Shown piece after piece: positions 39,301 through 52,300 of a stretch of DNA of 64,000 nucleotides. Under the pieces are notes generated by a model. The model searched no databases. It worked only from the letters and a program-made list of their open reading frames with translations, and had not been told where the DNA came from. The stretch comes from Argentina anserina (taxonomy: Eukaryota; Streptophyta; Magnoliopsida; Rosales; Rosaceae), in NCBI RefSeq assembly GCF_933775445.1, contig NW_026089530.1:1-64000 (forward strand). Reading direction: 5' to 3'. Each line of letters begins with the position of its first letter. The stretch's first letter is position 1. The position numbers and the translations under genes were made by a program.

Positions 39301-41990
39301 TTGCACTTTGAGTATCTTTTCAATTCTCGTTTGAGTATCTTTCTGAACGGCTTTCGATGCGAGTTTTTCTTTAATTTGAGAGTGTTTCCAGTATGGGCGT
39401 GTGTTTCTTTCAAACTGAGTATCTTTCTATCGTTTGAGTATGTTTACTATTGCAATTTGAGTACCTTTTCAATTCTCGTTTGAGTTTCTTTCTGTAATCC
39501 TTTCTGATGCGAGTTTCTATTGTATTTGAGAGTGTTTGCAGTGTGGGCGTGTGTTTCTTTCAAACTGAGTATCTTTCTATCGTTTGAGTATGTTTACTAT
39601 TGCAATTTGAGTATCTTTTGAATCCTCGTTTGAGTATCTTTCTGAACGGCTTTCGATGCGAGTTTTTCTTGAATTTGAGAGTGTTTCCAGTGTGGGCGTG
39701 TGTTTCTTTCAAACTGAGTATCTTTCTATCGTTTGAGTATGTTTACTATTGCACTTTGAGTATCTTTTCAATTCTCGTTTGAGTATCATTCTGTAAGCCT
39801 TTCGGATGCGAGTTTTTCTTGAATTTGAGAGTGTTTCCAGTGTGGGCGTGTGTTTCTTTCAAACTGAGTATCTTTCTATCGTTTGAGTATGTTTACTATT
39901 GCAATTTGAGTATCTTTTCAATTCTCGTTTGAGTATCTTTCTGAACGGCTTTCGATGGAGTTTTTCTTGAATTTGAGAGTGTTTCCAGTGTGGGCGTGTG
40001 TTTCTTTCAAACTGAGTATCTTTCTATCGTTTGAGTATGTTTACTATTGCAATTTGATTATCTTTTCAATTCTCCTTTGAGTATCTTTCTGAACGGCTTT
40101 CGATGCGAGTTTTTCTTGAATTTGAGAGTGTTTCCAGTGTGTGCGTGTGTTTCTTTCAAACTGAGTATCTTTCTATCGTTTGAGTATGTTTACTATTGCA
40201 ATTTGAGTACCTTTTCAATTCTCGTTTGAGTATCTTTCTGAACGGCTTTCGATGCGAGTTTTTCTTGAATTTGAAAGTGTTTCCAGTGTGGGCGTGTGTT
40301 TCTTTCAAACTGAGTATCTTTCTATCGTTTGAGTATGTTTACTATTGCAATTTGAGTACCTTTTCAATTCTCGTTTGAGTATCTTTCTGTAATCCTTTCT
40401 GATGCGAGTTTCTATTGTATTTGAGAGTGTTTGCAGTGTGGGCGTGTGTTTCTTTCAAACTGAGTATCTTTCTATCGTTTGAGTATGTTTACTATTGCAC
40501 TTTGAGTATCTTTTCAATTCTCGTTTGAGTATCATTCTGTAAGCCTTTCGGATGCGAGTTTTTCTTGAATTTGAGAGTGTTTCCAGTGTGGGCGTGTGTT
40601 TCTTTCAAACTGAGTATCTTTCTATCGTTTGAGTATGTTTACTATTGCAATTTGAGTATCTTTTCAATTCTGGTTTGAGTATCTTTCTGAACGGCTTTCG
40701 ATGCGAGTTTTTCTTGAATTTGAGAGTGTTTCCAGTGTGGGCGTGTGTTTCTTTCAAACTGAGTATCTTTCTATCGTTTGAGTATCTTTACTATTGCAAT
40801 TTGAGTATCTTTTCAATTCTCGTTTGAGTATCTTTCTGTAATCCTTTCTGATGCGAGTTTCTATTGTATTTGAGAGTGTTTGCAGTGTGGGCGTGTGTTT
40901 CTTTCAAACTGAGTATCTTTCTATCGTTTGAGTATGTTTACTATTGCACTTTGAGTATCTTTTCAATTCTCGTTTGAGTATCATTCTGTAAGCCTTTCGG
41001 ATGCGAGTTTTTCTTGAATTTGAGAGTGTTTCCAGTGTGGGCGTGTGTTTCTTTCAAACTGAGTATCTTTCTATCGTTTGAGTATGTTTACTATTGCAAT
41101 TTGAGTATCTTTTCAATTCTGGTTTGAGTATCTTTCTGAACGGCTTTCGATGCGAGTTTTTCTTGAATTTGAGAGTGTTTCCAGTGTGGGCGTGTGTTTC
41201 TTTCAAACTGAGTATCTTTCTATCGTTTGAGTATGTTTACTATTGCAATTTGAGTATCTTTTCAATTCTCGTTTGAGTATCTTTCTGTAATCCTTTCTGA
41301 TGCGAGTTTCTATTGTATTTGAGAGTGTTTCCAGTGTGGGCGTGTGTTTCTTTCAAACTGAGTATCTTTCTATCGTTTGAGTATGTTTACTATTGCACTT
41401 TGAGTATCTTTTCAATTCTCGTTTGAGTATCTTTCTGAACGGCTTTCGATGCGAGTTTTTCTTTAATTTGAGAGTGTTTCCAGTATGGGCGTGTGTTTCT
41501 TTCAAACTGAGTATCTTTCTATCGTTTGAGTATGTTTACTATTGCAATTTGAGTACCTTTTCAATTCTCGTTTGAGTATCTTTCTGTAATCCTTTCTGAT
41601 GCGAGTTTCTATTGTATTTGAGAGTGTTTGCAGTGTGGGCGTGTGTTTCTTTCAAACTGAGTATCTTTCTATCGTTTGAGTATGTTTACTATTGCAATTT
41701 GAGTATCTTTTGAATCCTCGTTTGAGTATCTTTCTGAACGGCTTTCGATGCGAGTTTTTCTTGAATTTGAGAGTGTTTCCAGTGTGGGCGTGTGTTTCTT
41801 TCAAACTGAGTATCTTTCTATCGTTTGAGTATGTTTACTATTGCACTTTGAGTATCTTTTCAATTCTCGTTTGAGTATCATTCTGTAAGCCTTTCGGATG
41901 CGAGTTTTTCTTGAATTTGAGAGTGTTTCCAGTGTGGGCGTGTGTTTCTTTCAAACTGAGTATCTTTCTATCGTTTGAGTATGTTTACAA
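33327..41990 (+). repeat. 29-mer higher-order repeat, two copies of 4332 bp (~99.7-99.8% identical)
   Basis: Copy 1 is about 33327-37658 and copy 2 about 37659-41990. Matching marks at +4332 include GTATGGTTAC (about 33469), class E (33811), two D monomers, GTGTGTGCGTG (34222), the cassette (34427), TTCTTTAATTTG with GTATGGG (34969), TTTGAGTTTC (35152), GTTTGCAGTG and CTCCTTTGAG (35715). I noticed only about ten mismatches by eye, for example ACTATTG/ACAATTG near 33921, CTCG/CTGG near 36342 and CCAATG/CCAGTG near 37450. A nested 14-mer offset of 2092 bp is also visible (34969 and 37061; 39301 and 41393). Confidence 0.92.
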
Positions 41991-42011
41991 TTGCAATTTG
42001 AGTATCTTTTC
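41862..42011 (+). repeat. Representative class E monomer (150 bp)
   Basis: Class E reads GTATCATTCTGTAAGCC, then TTTCGGATGCGAG, then the class A right half (TTTTTCTTGAATTTG). It is 150 bp. It appears near 30.2 kb and at a regular position in the higher-order units from 33.8 to 48.8 kb. I saw none after about 48.9 kb. It typically follows a B monomer that has GTTTGCAGTG and a CAC tail. Confidence 0.92.
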
Positions 42012-42159
42012 AATTCTCGTTTGAGTATCTTTCTGAACGGCTTTCGATGGAGTTTTTCTTGAATTTGAGAGTGTTTCCAGTGTGGGCGTGTGTTTCTTTC
42101 AAACTGAGTATCTTTCTATCGTTTGAGTATGTTTACTATTGCAATTTGAGTATCTTTTC
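42012..42159 (+). repeat. Representative class D monomer (148 bp)
   Basis: Class D is class A with GATGGAG in place of GATGCGAG. One lost base makes it 148 bp. It is commonly preceded by a monomer tail reading ACAATTGCAATT in place of ACTATTGCAATT. I did not see it left of about 19.1 kb. It then recurs about thirty times up to 57.1 kb as a fixed member of several higher-order units, which makes it a useful phase marker. Confidence 0.93.
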
Positions 42160-42736
42160 AATTCTCCTTTGAGTATCTTTCTGAACGGCTTTCGATGCGA
42201 GTTTTTCTTGAATTTGAGAGTGTTTCCAGTGTGTGCGTGTGTTTCTTTCAAACTGAGTATCTTTCTATCGTTTGAGTATGTTTACTATTGCAATTTGAGT
42301 ACCTTTTCAATTCTCGTTTGAGTATCTTTCTGAACGGCTTTCGATGCGAGTTTTTCTTGAATTTGAGAGTGTTTCCAGTGTGGGCGTGTGTTTCTTTCAA
42401 ACTGAGTATCTTTCTATCGTTTGAGTATGTTTACTATTGCAATTTGAGTATCTTTTCAATTCTCGTTTGAGTATCTTTCTGTAATCCTTTCTGATGCGAG
42501 TTTCTATTGTATTTGAGAGTGTTTGCAGTGTGGGCGTGTGTTTCTTTCAAACTGAGTATCTTTCTATCGTTTGAGTATGTTTACTATTGCACTTTGAGTA
42601 TCTTTTCAATTCTCGTTTGAGTATCATTCTGTAAGCCTTTCGGATGCGAGTTTTTCTTGAATTTGAGAGTGTTTCCAGTGTGGGCGTGTGTTTCTTTCAA
42701 ACTGAGTATCTTTCTATCGTTTGAGTATGTTTACTA

Positions 42737-43781
42737 TTGCAATTTGAGTATCTTTTCAATTCTGGTTTGAGTATCTTTCTGAACGGCTTTCGATGCGAGT
42801 TTTTCTTGAATTTGAGAGTGTTTCCAGTGTGGGCGTGTGTTTCTTTCAAACTGAGTATCTTTCTATCGTTTGAGTATCTTTACTATTGCAATTTGAGTAT
42901 CTTTTCAATTCTCGTTTGAGTATCTTTCTGTAATCCTTTCTGATGCGAGTTTCTATTGTATTTGAGAGTGTTTCCAGTGTGGGCGTGTGTTTCTTTCAAA
43001 CTGAGTATCTTTCTATCGTTTGAGTATGTTTACAATTGCAATTTGAGTATCTTTTCAATTCTCGTTTGAGTATCTTTCTGAACGGCTTTCGATGGAGTTT
43101 TTCTTGAATTTGAGAGTGTTTCCAGTGTGGGCGTGTGTTTCTTTCAAACTGAGTATCTTTCTATCGTTTGAGTATGTTTACTATTGCAATTTGAGTATCT
43201 TTTCAATTCTCGTTTGAGTATCTTTCTGAACGGCTTTCGATGCGAGTTTTTCTTGAATTTGAGAGTGTTTCCAGTGTGTGCGTGTGTTTCTTTCAAACTG
43301 AGTATCTTTCTATCGTTTGAGTATGTTTACTATTGCAATTTGAGTACCTTTTCAATTCTCGTTTGAGTATCTTTCTGAACGGCTTTCGATGCGAGTTTTT
43401 CTTGAATTTGAAAGTGTTTCCAGTGTGGGCGTGTGTTTCTTTCAAACTGAGTATCTTTCTATCGTTTGAGTATGTTTACTATTGCAATTTGAGTATCTTT
43501 TCAATTCTCGTTTGAGTATCTTTCTGTAATCCTTTCTGATGCGAGTTTCTATTGTATTTGAGAGTGTTTGCAGTGTGGGCGTGTGTTTCTTTCAAACTGA
43601 GTATCTTTCTATCGTTTGAGTATGTTTACTATTGCACTTTGAGTATCTTTTCAATTCTCGTTTGAGTATCATTCTGTAAGCCTTTCGGATGCGAGTTTTT
43701 CTTGAATTTGAGAGTGTTTCCAGTGTGGGCGTGTGTTTCTTTCAAACTGAGTATCTTTCTATCGTTTGAGTATGTTTACTA
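42737..43781 (+). repeat. 7-mer unit of 1045 bp, repeated in pairs
   Basis: The class order is A (CTGG start, TATCTTTAC tail), B, D, A (GTGTGTGCG), A (AAAGTG), B (GTTTGCAGTG, CAC tail), E. Lengths sum as 3x149+3x150+148=1045. The same A monomer recurs at 42737 and 43782, 45423 and 46468, and 47811 and 48856, each pair 1045 bp apart. The pairs themselves are 2686 and 2388 bp apart. The 7-mer was therefore duplicated first, and the larger unit amplified later. Confidence 0.9.
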
Positions 43782-46700
43782 TTGCAATTTGAGTATCTTT
43801 TCAATTCTGGTTTGAGTATCTTTCTGAACGGCTTTCGATGCGAGTTTTTCTTGAATTTGAGAGTGTTTCCAGTGTGGGCGTGTGTTTCTTTCAAACTGAG
43901 TATCTTTCTATCGTTTGAGTATCTTTACTATTGCAATTTGAGTATCTTTTCAATTCTCGTTTGAGTATCTTTCTGTCATCCTTTCTGATGCGAGTTTCTA
44001 TTGTATTTGAGAGTGTTTCCAGTGTGGGCGTGTGTTTCTTTCAAACTGAGTATCTTTCTATCGTTTGAGTATGTTTACAATTGCAATTTGAGTATCTTTT
44101 CAATTCTCGTTTGAGTATCTTTCTGAACGGCTTTCGATGGAGTTTTTCTTGAATTTGAGAGTGTTTCCAGTGTGGGCGTGTGTTTCTTTCAAACTGAGTA
44201 TCTTTCTATCGTTTGAGTATGTTTACTATTGCAATTTGAGTATCTTTTCAATTCTTGTTTGAGTATCTTTCTGAACGGCTTTCGATGCGAGTTTTTCTTG
44301 AATTTGAGAGTGTTTCCAGTGTGGGCGTGTGTTTCTTTCAAACTGAGTATCTTTCTATCGTTTGAGTATGTTTACTATTGCAATTTGAGTATCTTTTCAA
44401 TTCTGGTTTGAGTATCTTTCTAAACGGCTTTCGATGCGAGTTTTTATTGAATTTGAGAGTGTTTCCAGTGTGGGCGTGTGTTTCTTTCAAACTGAGTATC
44501 TTTCTATCGTTTGAGTATGTTTACTATTGCAATTTGAGTACCTTTTCAATTCTCGTTTGAGTATCTTTCTAAACGGCTTTCGATGCGAGTTTTTCTTGAA
44601 TTTGAAAGTGTTTCCAGTGTGGGCGTGTGTTTTTTTCAAACAGAGTATCTTTCTATCGTTTTAGTATGTTTACTATTGCAATTTGAGTATCTTTTGAATC
44701 CTCGTTTGAGTATCTTTCTGAACGGCTTTCGATGCGAGTTTTTCTTGAATTTGAAAGTGTTTCCAGTGTGGGCGTGTGTTTCTTTCAAACTGAGTATCTT
44801 TCTATCGTTTGAGTATGTTTACTATTGCAATTTGAGTATCTTTTCAATTCTCCTTTGAGTATCTTTCTGAACGGCTTTCGATGCGAGTTTTTCTTGAATT
44901 TGAGAGTGTTTCCAGTGTGTGCGTGTGTTTCTTTCAAACTGAGTATCTTTCTATCGTTTGAGTATGTTTACTATTGCAATTTGAGTACCTTTTCAATTCT
45001 CGTTTGAGTATCTTTCTGAACGGCTTTCGATGCGAGTTTTTCTTGAATTTGAAAGTGTTTCCAGTGTGGGCGTGTGTTTCTTTCAAACTGAGTATCTTTC
45101 TATCGTTTGAGTATGTTTACTATTGCAATTTGAGTATCTTTTCAATTCTCGTTTGAGTATCTTTCTGTAATCCTTTCTGATGCGAGTTTCTATTGTATTT
45201 GAGAGTGTTTGCAGTGTGGGCGTGTGTTTCTTTCAAACTGAGTATCTTTCTATCGTTTGAGTATGTTTACTATTGCACTTTGAGTATCTTTTCAATTCTC
45301 GTTTGAGTATCATTCTGTAAGCCTTTCGGATGCGAGTTTTTCTTGAATTTGAGAGTGTTTCCAGTGTGGGCGTGTGTTTCTTTCAAACTGAGTATCTTTC
45401 TATCGTTTGAGTATGTTTACTATTGCAATTTGAGTATCTTTTCAATTCTGGTTTGAGTATCTTTCTGAACGGCTTTCGATGCGAGTTTTTCTTGAATTTG
45501 AGAGTGTTTCCAGTGTGGGCGTGTGTTTCTTTCAAACTGAGTATCTTTCTATCGTTTGAGTATCTTTACTATTGCAATTTGAGTATCTTTTCAATTCTCG
45601 TTTGAGTATCTTTCTGTAATCCTTTCTGATGCGAGTTTCTATTGTATTTGAGAGTGTTTCCAGTGTGGGCGTGTGTTTCTTTCAAACTGAGTATCTTTCT
45701 ATCGTTTGAGTATGTTTACAATTGCAATTTGAGTATCTTTTCAATTCTCGTTTGAGTATCTTTCTGAACGGCTTTCGATGGAGTTTTTCTTGAATTTGAG
45801 AGTGTTTCCAGTGTGGGCGTGTGTTTCTTTCAAACTGAGTATCTTTCTATCGTTTGAGTATGTTTACTATTGCAATTTGAGTATCTTTTCAATTCTCGTT
45901 TGAGTATCTTTCTGAACGGCTTTCGATGCGAGTTTTTCTTGAATTTGAGAGTGTTTCCAGTGTGTGCGTGTGTTTCTTTCAAACTGAGTATCTTTCTATC
46001 GTTTGAGTATGTTTACTATTGCAATTTGAGTACCTTTTCAATTCTCGTTTGAGTATCTTTCTGAACGGCTTTCGATGCGAGTTTTTCTTGAATTTGAAAG
46101 TGTTTCCAGTGTGGGCGTGTGTTTCTTTCAAACTGAGTATCTTTCTATCGTTTGAGTATGTTTACTATTGCAATTTGAGTATCTTTTCAATTCTCGTTTG
46201 AGTATCTTTCTGTAATCCTTTCTGATGCGAGTTTCTATTGTATTTGAGAGTGTTTGCAGTGTGGGCGTGTGTTTCTTTCAAACTGAGTATCTTTCTATCG
46301 TTTGAGTATGTTTACTATTGCACTTTGAGTATCTTTTCAATTCTCGTTTGAGTATCATTCTGTAAGCCTTTCGGATGCGAGTTTTTCTTGAATTTGAGAG
46401 TGTTTCCAGTGTGGGCGTGTGTTTCTTTCAAACTGAGTATCTTTCTATCGTTTGAGTATGTTTACTATTGCAATTTGAGTATCTTTTCAATTCTGGTTTG
46501 AGTATCTTTCTGAACGGCTTTCGATGCGAGTTTTTCTTGAATTTGAGAGTGTTTCCAGTGTGGGCGTGTGTTTCTTTCAAACTGAGTATCTTTCTATCGT
46601 TTGAGTATCTTTACTATTGCAATTTGAGTATCTTTTCAATTCTCGTTTGAGTATCTTTCTGTAATCCTTTCTGATGCGAGTTTCTATTGTATTTGAGAGT

Positions 46701-46935
46701 GTTTCCAGTGTGGGCGTGTGTTTCTTTCAAACTGAGTATCTTTCTATCGTTTGAGTATGTTTACAATTGCAATTTGAGTATCTTTTCAATTCTCGTTTGA
46801 GTATCTTTCTGAACGGCTTTCGATGGAGTTTTTCTTGAATTTGAGAGTGTTTCCAGTGTGGGCGTGTGTTTCTTTCAAACTGAGTATCTTTCTATCGTTT
46901 GAGTATGTTTACTATTGCAATTTGAGTATCTTTTC

Positions 46936-47084
46936 AATTCTTGTTTGAGTATCTTTCTGAACGGCTTTCGATGCGAGTTTTTCTTGAATTTGAAAGTGTT
47001 TCCAGTGTGGGCGTGTGTTTTTTTCAAACAGAGTATCTTTCTATCGTTTTAGTATGTTTACTATTGCAATTTGAGTATCTTTTG
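46936..47084 (+). repeat. Chimeric monomer at a two-monomer deletion
   Basis: The left end (AATTCTTGTTTGAG, then CTGAACGG) matches the monomer at 44250. The right part (TTGAAAGTG, TTTTTTTCAAACAGAG, CGTTTTAG) matches the cassette monomer that lies two positions later, near 44549. The switch falls between 46960 and 46993. This is the product expected from in-register unequal recombination, and it removes 298 bp from the middle unit of the 42-50 kb series. Confidence 0.88.
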
Positions 47085-49302
47085 AATCCTCGTTTGAGTA
47101 TCTTTCTGAACGGCTTTCGATGCGAGTTTTTCTTGAATTTGAAAGTGTTTCCAGTGTGGGCGTGTGTTTCTTTCAAACTGAGTATCTTTCTATCGTTTGA
47201 GTATGTTTACTATTGCAATTTGAGTATCTTTTCAATTCTCCTTTGAGTATCTTTCTGAACGGCTTTCGATGCGAGTTTTTCTTGAATTTGAGAGTGTTTC
47301 CAGTGTGTGCGTGTGTTTCTTTCAAACTGAGTATCTTTCTATCGTTTGAGTATGTTTACTATTGCAATTTGAGTACCTTTTCAATTCTCGTTTGAGTATC
47401 TTTCTGAACGGCTTTCGATGCGAGTTTTTCTTGAATTTGAAAGTGTTTCCAGTGTGGGCGTGTGTTTCTTTCAAACTGAGTATCTTTCTATCGTTTGAGT
47501 ATGTTTACTATTGCAATTTGAGTATCTTTTCAATTCTCGTTTGAGTATCTTTCTGTAATCCTTTCTGATGCGAGTTTCTATTGTATTTGAGAGTGTTTGC
47601 AGTGTGGGCGTGTGTTTCTTTCAAACTGAGTATCTTTCTATCGTTTGAGTATGTTTACTATTGCAATTTGAGTATCTTTTCAATTCTCGTTTGAGTATCA
47701 TTCTGTAAGCCTTTCGGATGCGAGTTTTTCTTGAATTTGAGAGTGTTTCCAGTGTGGGCGTGTGTTTCTTTCAAACTGAGTATCTTTCTATCGTTTGAGT
47801 ATGTTTACTATTGCAATTTGAGTATCTTTTCAATTCTGGTTTGAGTATCTTTCTGAACGGCTTTCGATGCGAGTTTTTCTTGAATTTGAGAGTGTTTCCA
47901 GTGTGGGCGTGTGTTTCTTTCAAACTGAGTATCTTTCTATCGTTTGAGTATCTTTACTATTGCAATTTGAGTATCTTTTCAATTCTCGTTTGAGTATCTT
48001 TCTGTAATCCTTTCTGATGCGAGTTTCTATTGTATTTGAGAGTGTTTCCAGTGTGGGCGTGTGTTTCTTTCAAACTGAGTATCTTTCTATCGTTTGAGTA
48101 TATTTACAATTGCAATTTGAGTATCTTTTCAATTCTCGTTTGAGTATCTTTCTGAACGGCTTTCGATGGAGTTTTTCTTGAATTTGAGAGTGTTTCCAGT
48201 GTGGGCGTGTGTTTCTTTCAAACTGAGTATCTTTCTATCGTTTGAGTATGTTTACTATTGCAATTTGAGTATCTTTTCAATTCTCGTTTGAGTATCTTTC
48301 TGAACGGCTTTCGATGCGAGTTTTTCTTGAATTTGAGAGTGTTTCCAGTGTGTGCGTGTGTTTCTTTCAAACTGAGTATCTTTCTATCGTTTGAGTATGT
48401 TTACTATTGCAATTTGAGTACCTTTTCAATTCTCGTTTGAGTATCTTTCTGAACGGCTTTCGATGCGAGTTTTTCTTGAATTTGAAAGTGTTTCCAGTGT
48501 GGGCGTGTGTTTCTTTCAAACTGAGTATCTTTCTATCGTTTGAGTATGTTTACTATTGCAATTTGAGTATCTTTTCAATTCTCGTTTGAGTATCTTTCTG
48601 TAATCCTTTCTGATGCGAGTTTCTATTGTATTTGAGAGTGTTTGCAGTGTGGGCGTGTGTTTCTTTCAAACTGAGTATCTTTCTATCGTTTGAGTATGTT
48701 TACTATTGCACTTTGAGTATCTTTTCAATTCTCGTTTGAGTATCATTCTGTTAGCCTTTCGGATGCGAGTTTTTCTTGAATTTGAGAGTGTTTCCAGTGT
48801 GGGCGTGTGTTTCTTTCAAACTGAGTATCTTTCTATCGTTTGAGTATGTTTACTATTGCAATTTGAGTATCTTTTCAATTCTGGTTTGAGTATCTTTCTG
48901 AACGGCTTTCGATGCGAGTTTTTCTTGAATTTGAGAGTGTTTCCAGTGTGGGCGTGTGTTTCTTTCAAACTGAGTATCTTTCTATCGTTTGAGTATCTTT
49001 ACTATTGCAATTTGAGTATCTTTTCAATTCTCGTTTGAGTATCTTTCTGTAATCCTTTCTGATGCGAGTTTCTATTGTATTTGAGAGTGTTTCCAGTGTG
49101 GGCGTGTGTTTCTTTCAAACTGAGTATCTTTCTATCGTTTGAGTATGTTTACAATTGCAATTTGAGTATCTTTTCAATTCTCGTTTGAGTATCTTTCTGA
49201 ACGGCTTTCGATGGAGTTTTTCTTGAATTTGAGAGTGTTTCCAGTGTGGGCGTGTGTTTCTTTCAAACTGAGTATCTTTCTATCGTTTGAGTATGTTTAC
49301 TA

Positions 49303-52300
49303 TTGCAATTTGAGTATCTTTTCAATTCTTGTTTGAGTATCTTTCTGAACGGCTTTCGATGCGAGTTTTTCTTGAATTTGAGAGTGTTTCCAGTGTGGGC
49401 GTGTGTTTCTTTCAAACTGAGTATCTTTCTATCGTTTGAGTATGTTTACTATTGCAATTTGAGTATCTTTTCAATTCTGGTTTGAGTATCTTTCTAAACG
49501 GCTTTCGATGCGAGTTTTTCTTGAATTTGAGAGTGTTTCCAGTGTGGGCGTGTGTTTCTTTCAAACTGAGTATCTTTCTATCGTTTGAGTATGTTTACTA
49601 TTGCAATTTGAGTACCTTTTCAATTCTCGTTTGAGTATCTTTCTAAACGGCTTTCGATGCGAGTTTTTCTTGAATTTGAAAGTGTTTCCAGTGTGGGCGT
49701 GTGTTTTTTTCAAACAGAGTATCTTTCCATCGTTTCAGTATGTTTACTATTGCAATTTGAGTATCTTTTGAATCCTCGTTTGAGTATCTTTCTGAACGGC
49801 TTTCGATGCGAGTTTTTCTTGAATTTGAAAGTGTTTCCAGTGTGGGCGTGTGTTTCTTTCAAACTGAGTATCTTTCTATCGTTTGAGTATGTTTACTATT
49901 GCAATTTGAGTATCTTTTCAATTCTCGTTTAAGTATGTTTCTGTAAGGCTTTCTGATGCGAGTTTCTCTTGAATTTTAGAGTGTTTCCAGTGTGGGAGTG
50001 TGTTTCTTTAAAACTGAGTATCTTTCTATCGTTTGAGTATGTTTACTATTGCAATTTGAGTATCTTTTCAATTCTCGTTTGAGTATCTTTCTGTAATCCT
50101 TTCTGATGCGAGTTTCTATTGTATTTGAGAGAGTTTCCAGTGTGGGCGTGTGTTTCTTTCAAACTGAGTATCTTTCTATCGTTTAAGTATGTTTACTATT
50201 GCAATTTGAGTATCTTTTCAATTCTCGTTTGAGTATCTTTCTTAACGGCTTTCGATGCGAGTTTTTCTTTAATTTGAGAGTGTTTCCAGTATGGGCGTGT
50301 GTTTCTTTCAAACTGAGTATCTTTCTATCGTTTGAGTATGTTTACTATTGCAATTTGAGTACCTTTTCAATTCTCGTTTGAGTATCTTTCTGTAATCCTT
50401 TATGATACGAGTTTCTATTGTATTTGAGAGTGTTTCCAGTGTGGGCGTGTGTTTCTTTCAAACTGAGTATCTTTCTATCGTTTGAGTATGTTTACTATTG
50501 CAATTTGAGTATCTTTTCAATTCTTGTTTGAGTATCTTTCTGAACGGCTTTCGATGCGAGTTTTTCTTGAATTTGAGAGTGTTTCCAGTGTGGGCGTGTG
50601 TTTCTTTCAAACTGAGTATCTTTCTATCGTTTGAGTATGTTTACTATTGCAATTTGAGTATCTTTTCAATTCTGGTTTGAGTATCTTTCTAAACGGCTTT
50701 CGATGCGAGTTTTTCTTGAATTTGAGAGTGTTTCCAGTGTGGGCGTGTGTTTCTTTCAAACTGAGTATCTTTCTATCGTTTGAGTATGTTTACTATTGCA
50801 ATTTGAGTACCTTTTCAATTCTCGTTTGAGTATCTTTCTAAACGGCTTTCGATGCGAGTTTTTCTTGAATTTGAAAGTGTTTCCAGTGTGGGCGTGTGTT
50901 TTTTTCAAACAGAGTATCTTTCCATCGTTTTAGTATGTTTACTATTGCAATTTGAGTATCTTTTGAATCCTCGTTTGAGTATCTTTCTGAACGGCTTTCG
51001 ATGCGAGTTTTTCTTGAATTTGAAAGTGTTTCCAGTGTGGGCGTGTGTTTCTTTCAAACTGAGTATCTTTCTATCGTTTGAGTATGTTTACTATTGCAAT
51101 TTGAGTATCTTTTCAATTCTCGTTTAAGTATGTTTCTGTAAGGCTTTCTGATGCGAGTTTCTCTTGAATTTTAGAGTGTTTCCAGTGTGGGAGTGTGTTT
51201 CTTTAAAACTGAGTATCTTTCTATCGTTTGAGTATGTTTACTATTGCAATTTGAGTATCTTTTCAATTCTCGTTTGAGTATCTTTCTGTAATCCTTTCTG
51301 ATGCGAGTTTCTATTGTATTTGAGAGAGTTTCCAGTGTGGGCGTGTGTTTCTTTCAAACTGAGTATCTTTCTATCGTTTAAGTATGTTTACTATTGCAAT
51401 TTGAGTATCTTTTCAATTCTCGTTTGAGTATCTTTCTTAACGGCTTTCGATGCGAGTTTTTCTTTAATTTGAGAGTGTTTCCAGTATGGGCGTGTGTTTC
51501 TTTCAAACTGAGTATCTTTCTATCGTTTGAGTATGTTTACTATTGCAATTTGAGTACCTTTTCAATTCTCGTTTGAGTATCTTTCTGTAATCCTTTATGA
51601 TACGAGTTTCTATTGTATTTGAGAGTGTTTCCAGTGTGGGCGTGTGTTTCTTTCAAACTGAGTATCTTTCTATCGTTTGAGTATGTTTACTATTGCAATT
51701 TGAGTATCTTTTCAATTCTTGTTTGAGTATCTTTCTGAACGGCTTTCGATGCGAGTTTTTCTTGAATTTGAGAGTGTTTCCAGTGTGGGCGTGTGTTTCT
51801 TTCAAACTGAGTATCTTTCTATCGTTTGAGTATGTTTACTATTGCAATTTGAGTATCTTTTCAATTCTGGTTTGAGTATCTTTCTAAACGGCTTTCGATG
51901 CGAGTTTTTCTTGAATTTGAGAGTGTTTCCAGTGTGGGCGTGTGTTTCTTTCAAACTGAGTATCTTTCTATCGTTTGAGTATGTTTACTATTGCAATTTG
52001 AGTACCTTTTCAATTCTCGTTTGAGTATCTTTCTAAACGTCTTTCGATGCGAGTTTTTCTTGAATTTGAAAGTGTTTCCAGTGTGGGCGTGTGTTTTTTT
52101 CAAACAGAGTATCTTTCTATCGTTTTAGTATGTTTACTATTGCAATTTGAGTATCTTTTGAATCCTCGTTTGAGTATCTTTCTGAACGGCTTTCGATGCG
52201 AGTTTTTCTTGAATTTGAAAGTGTTTCCAGTGTGGGCGTGTGTTTCTTTCAAACTGAGTATCTTTCTATCGTTTGAGTATGTTTACTATTGCAATTTGAG

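Larger units (their letters stand above)
42139..49898 (+). repeat. 18-mer / 16-mer / 18-mer higher-order series (2686, 2388, ~2686 bp)
   Basis: Three consecutive units start with an A monomer reading AATTCTCCTTTGAG and GTGTGTGCGTG, at 42139, 44825 and 47213. The first and third align along their length at +5074 (44229 and 49303, 44378 and 49452, 44583 and 49657). The second is shorter by 298 bp, exactly two class A monomers, and carries a chimeric monomer at the gap. Each contains a nested 1045 bp 7-mer. Confidence 0.9.
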
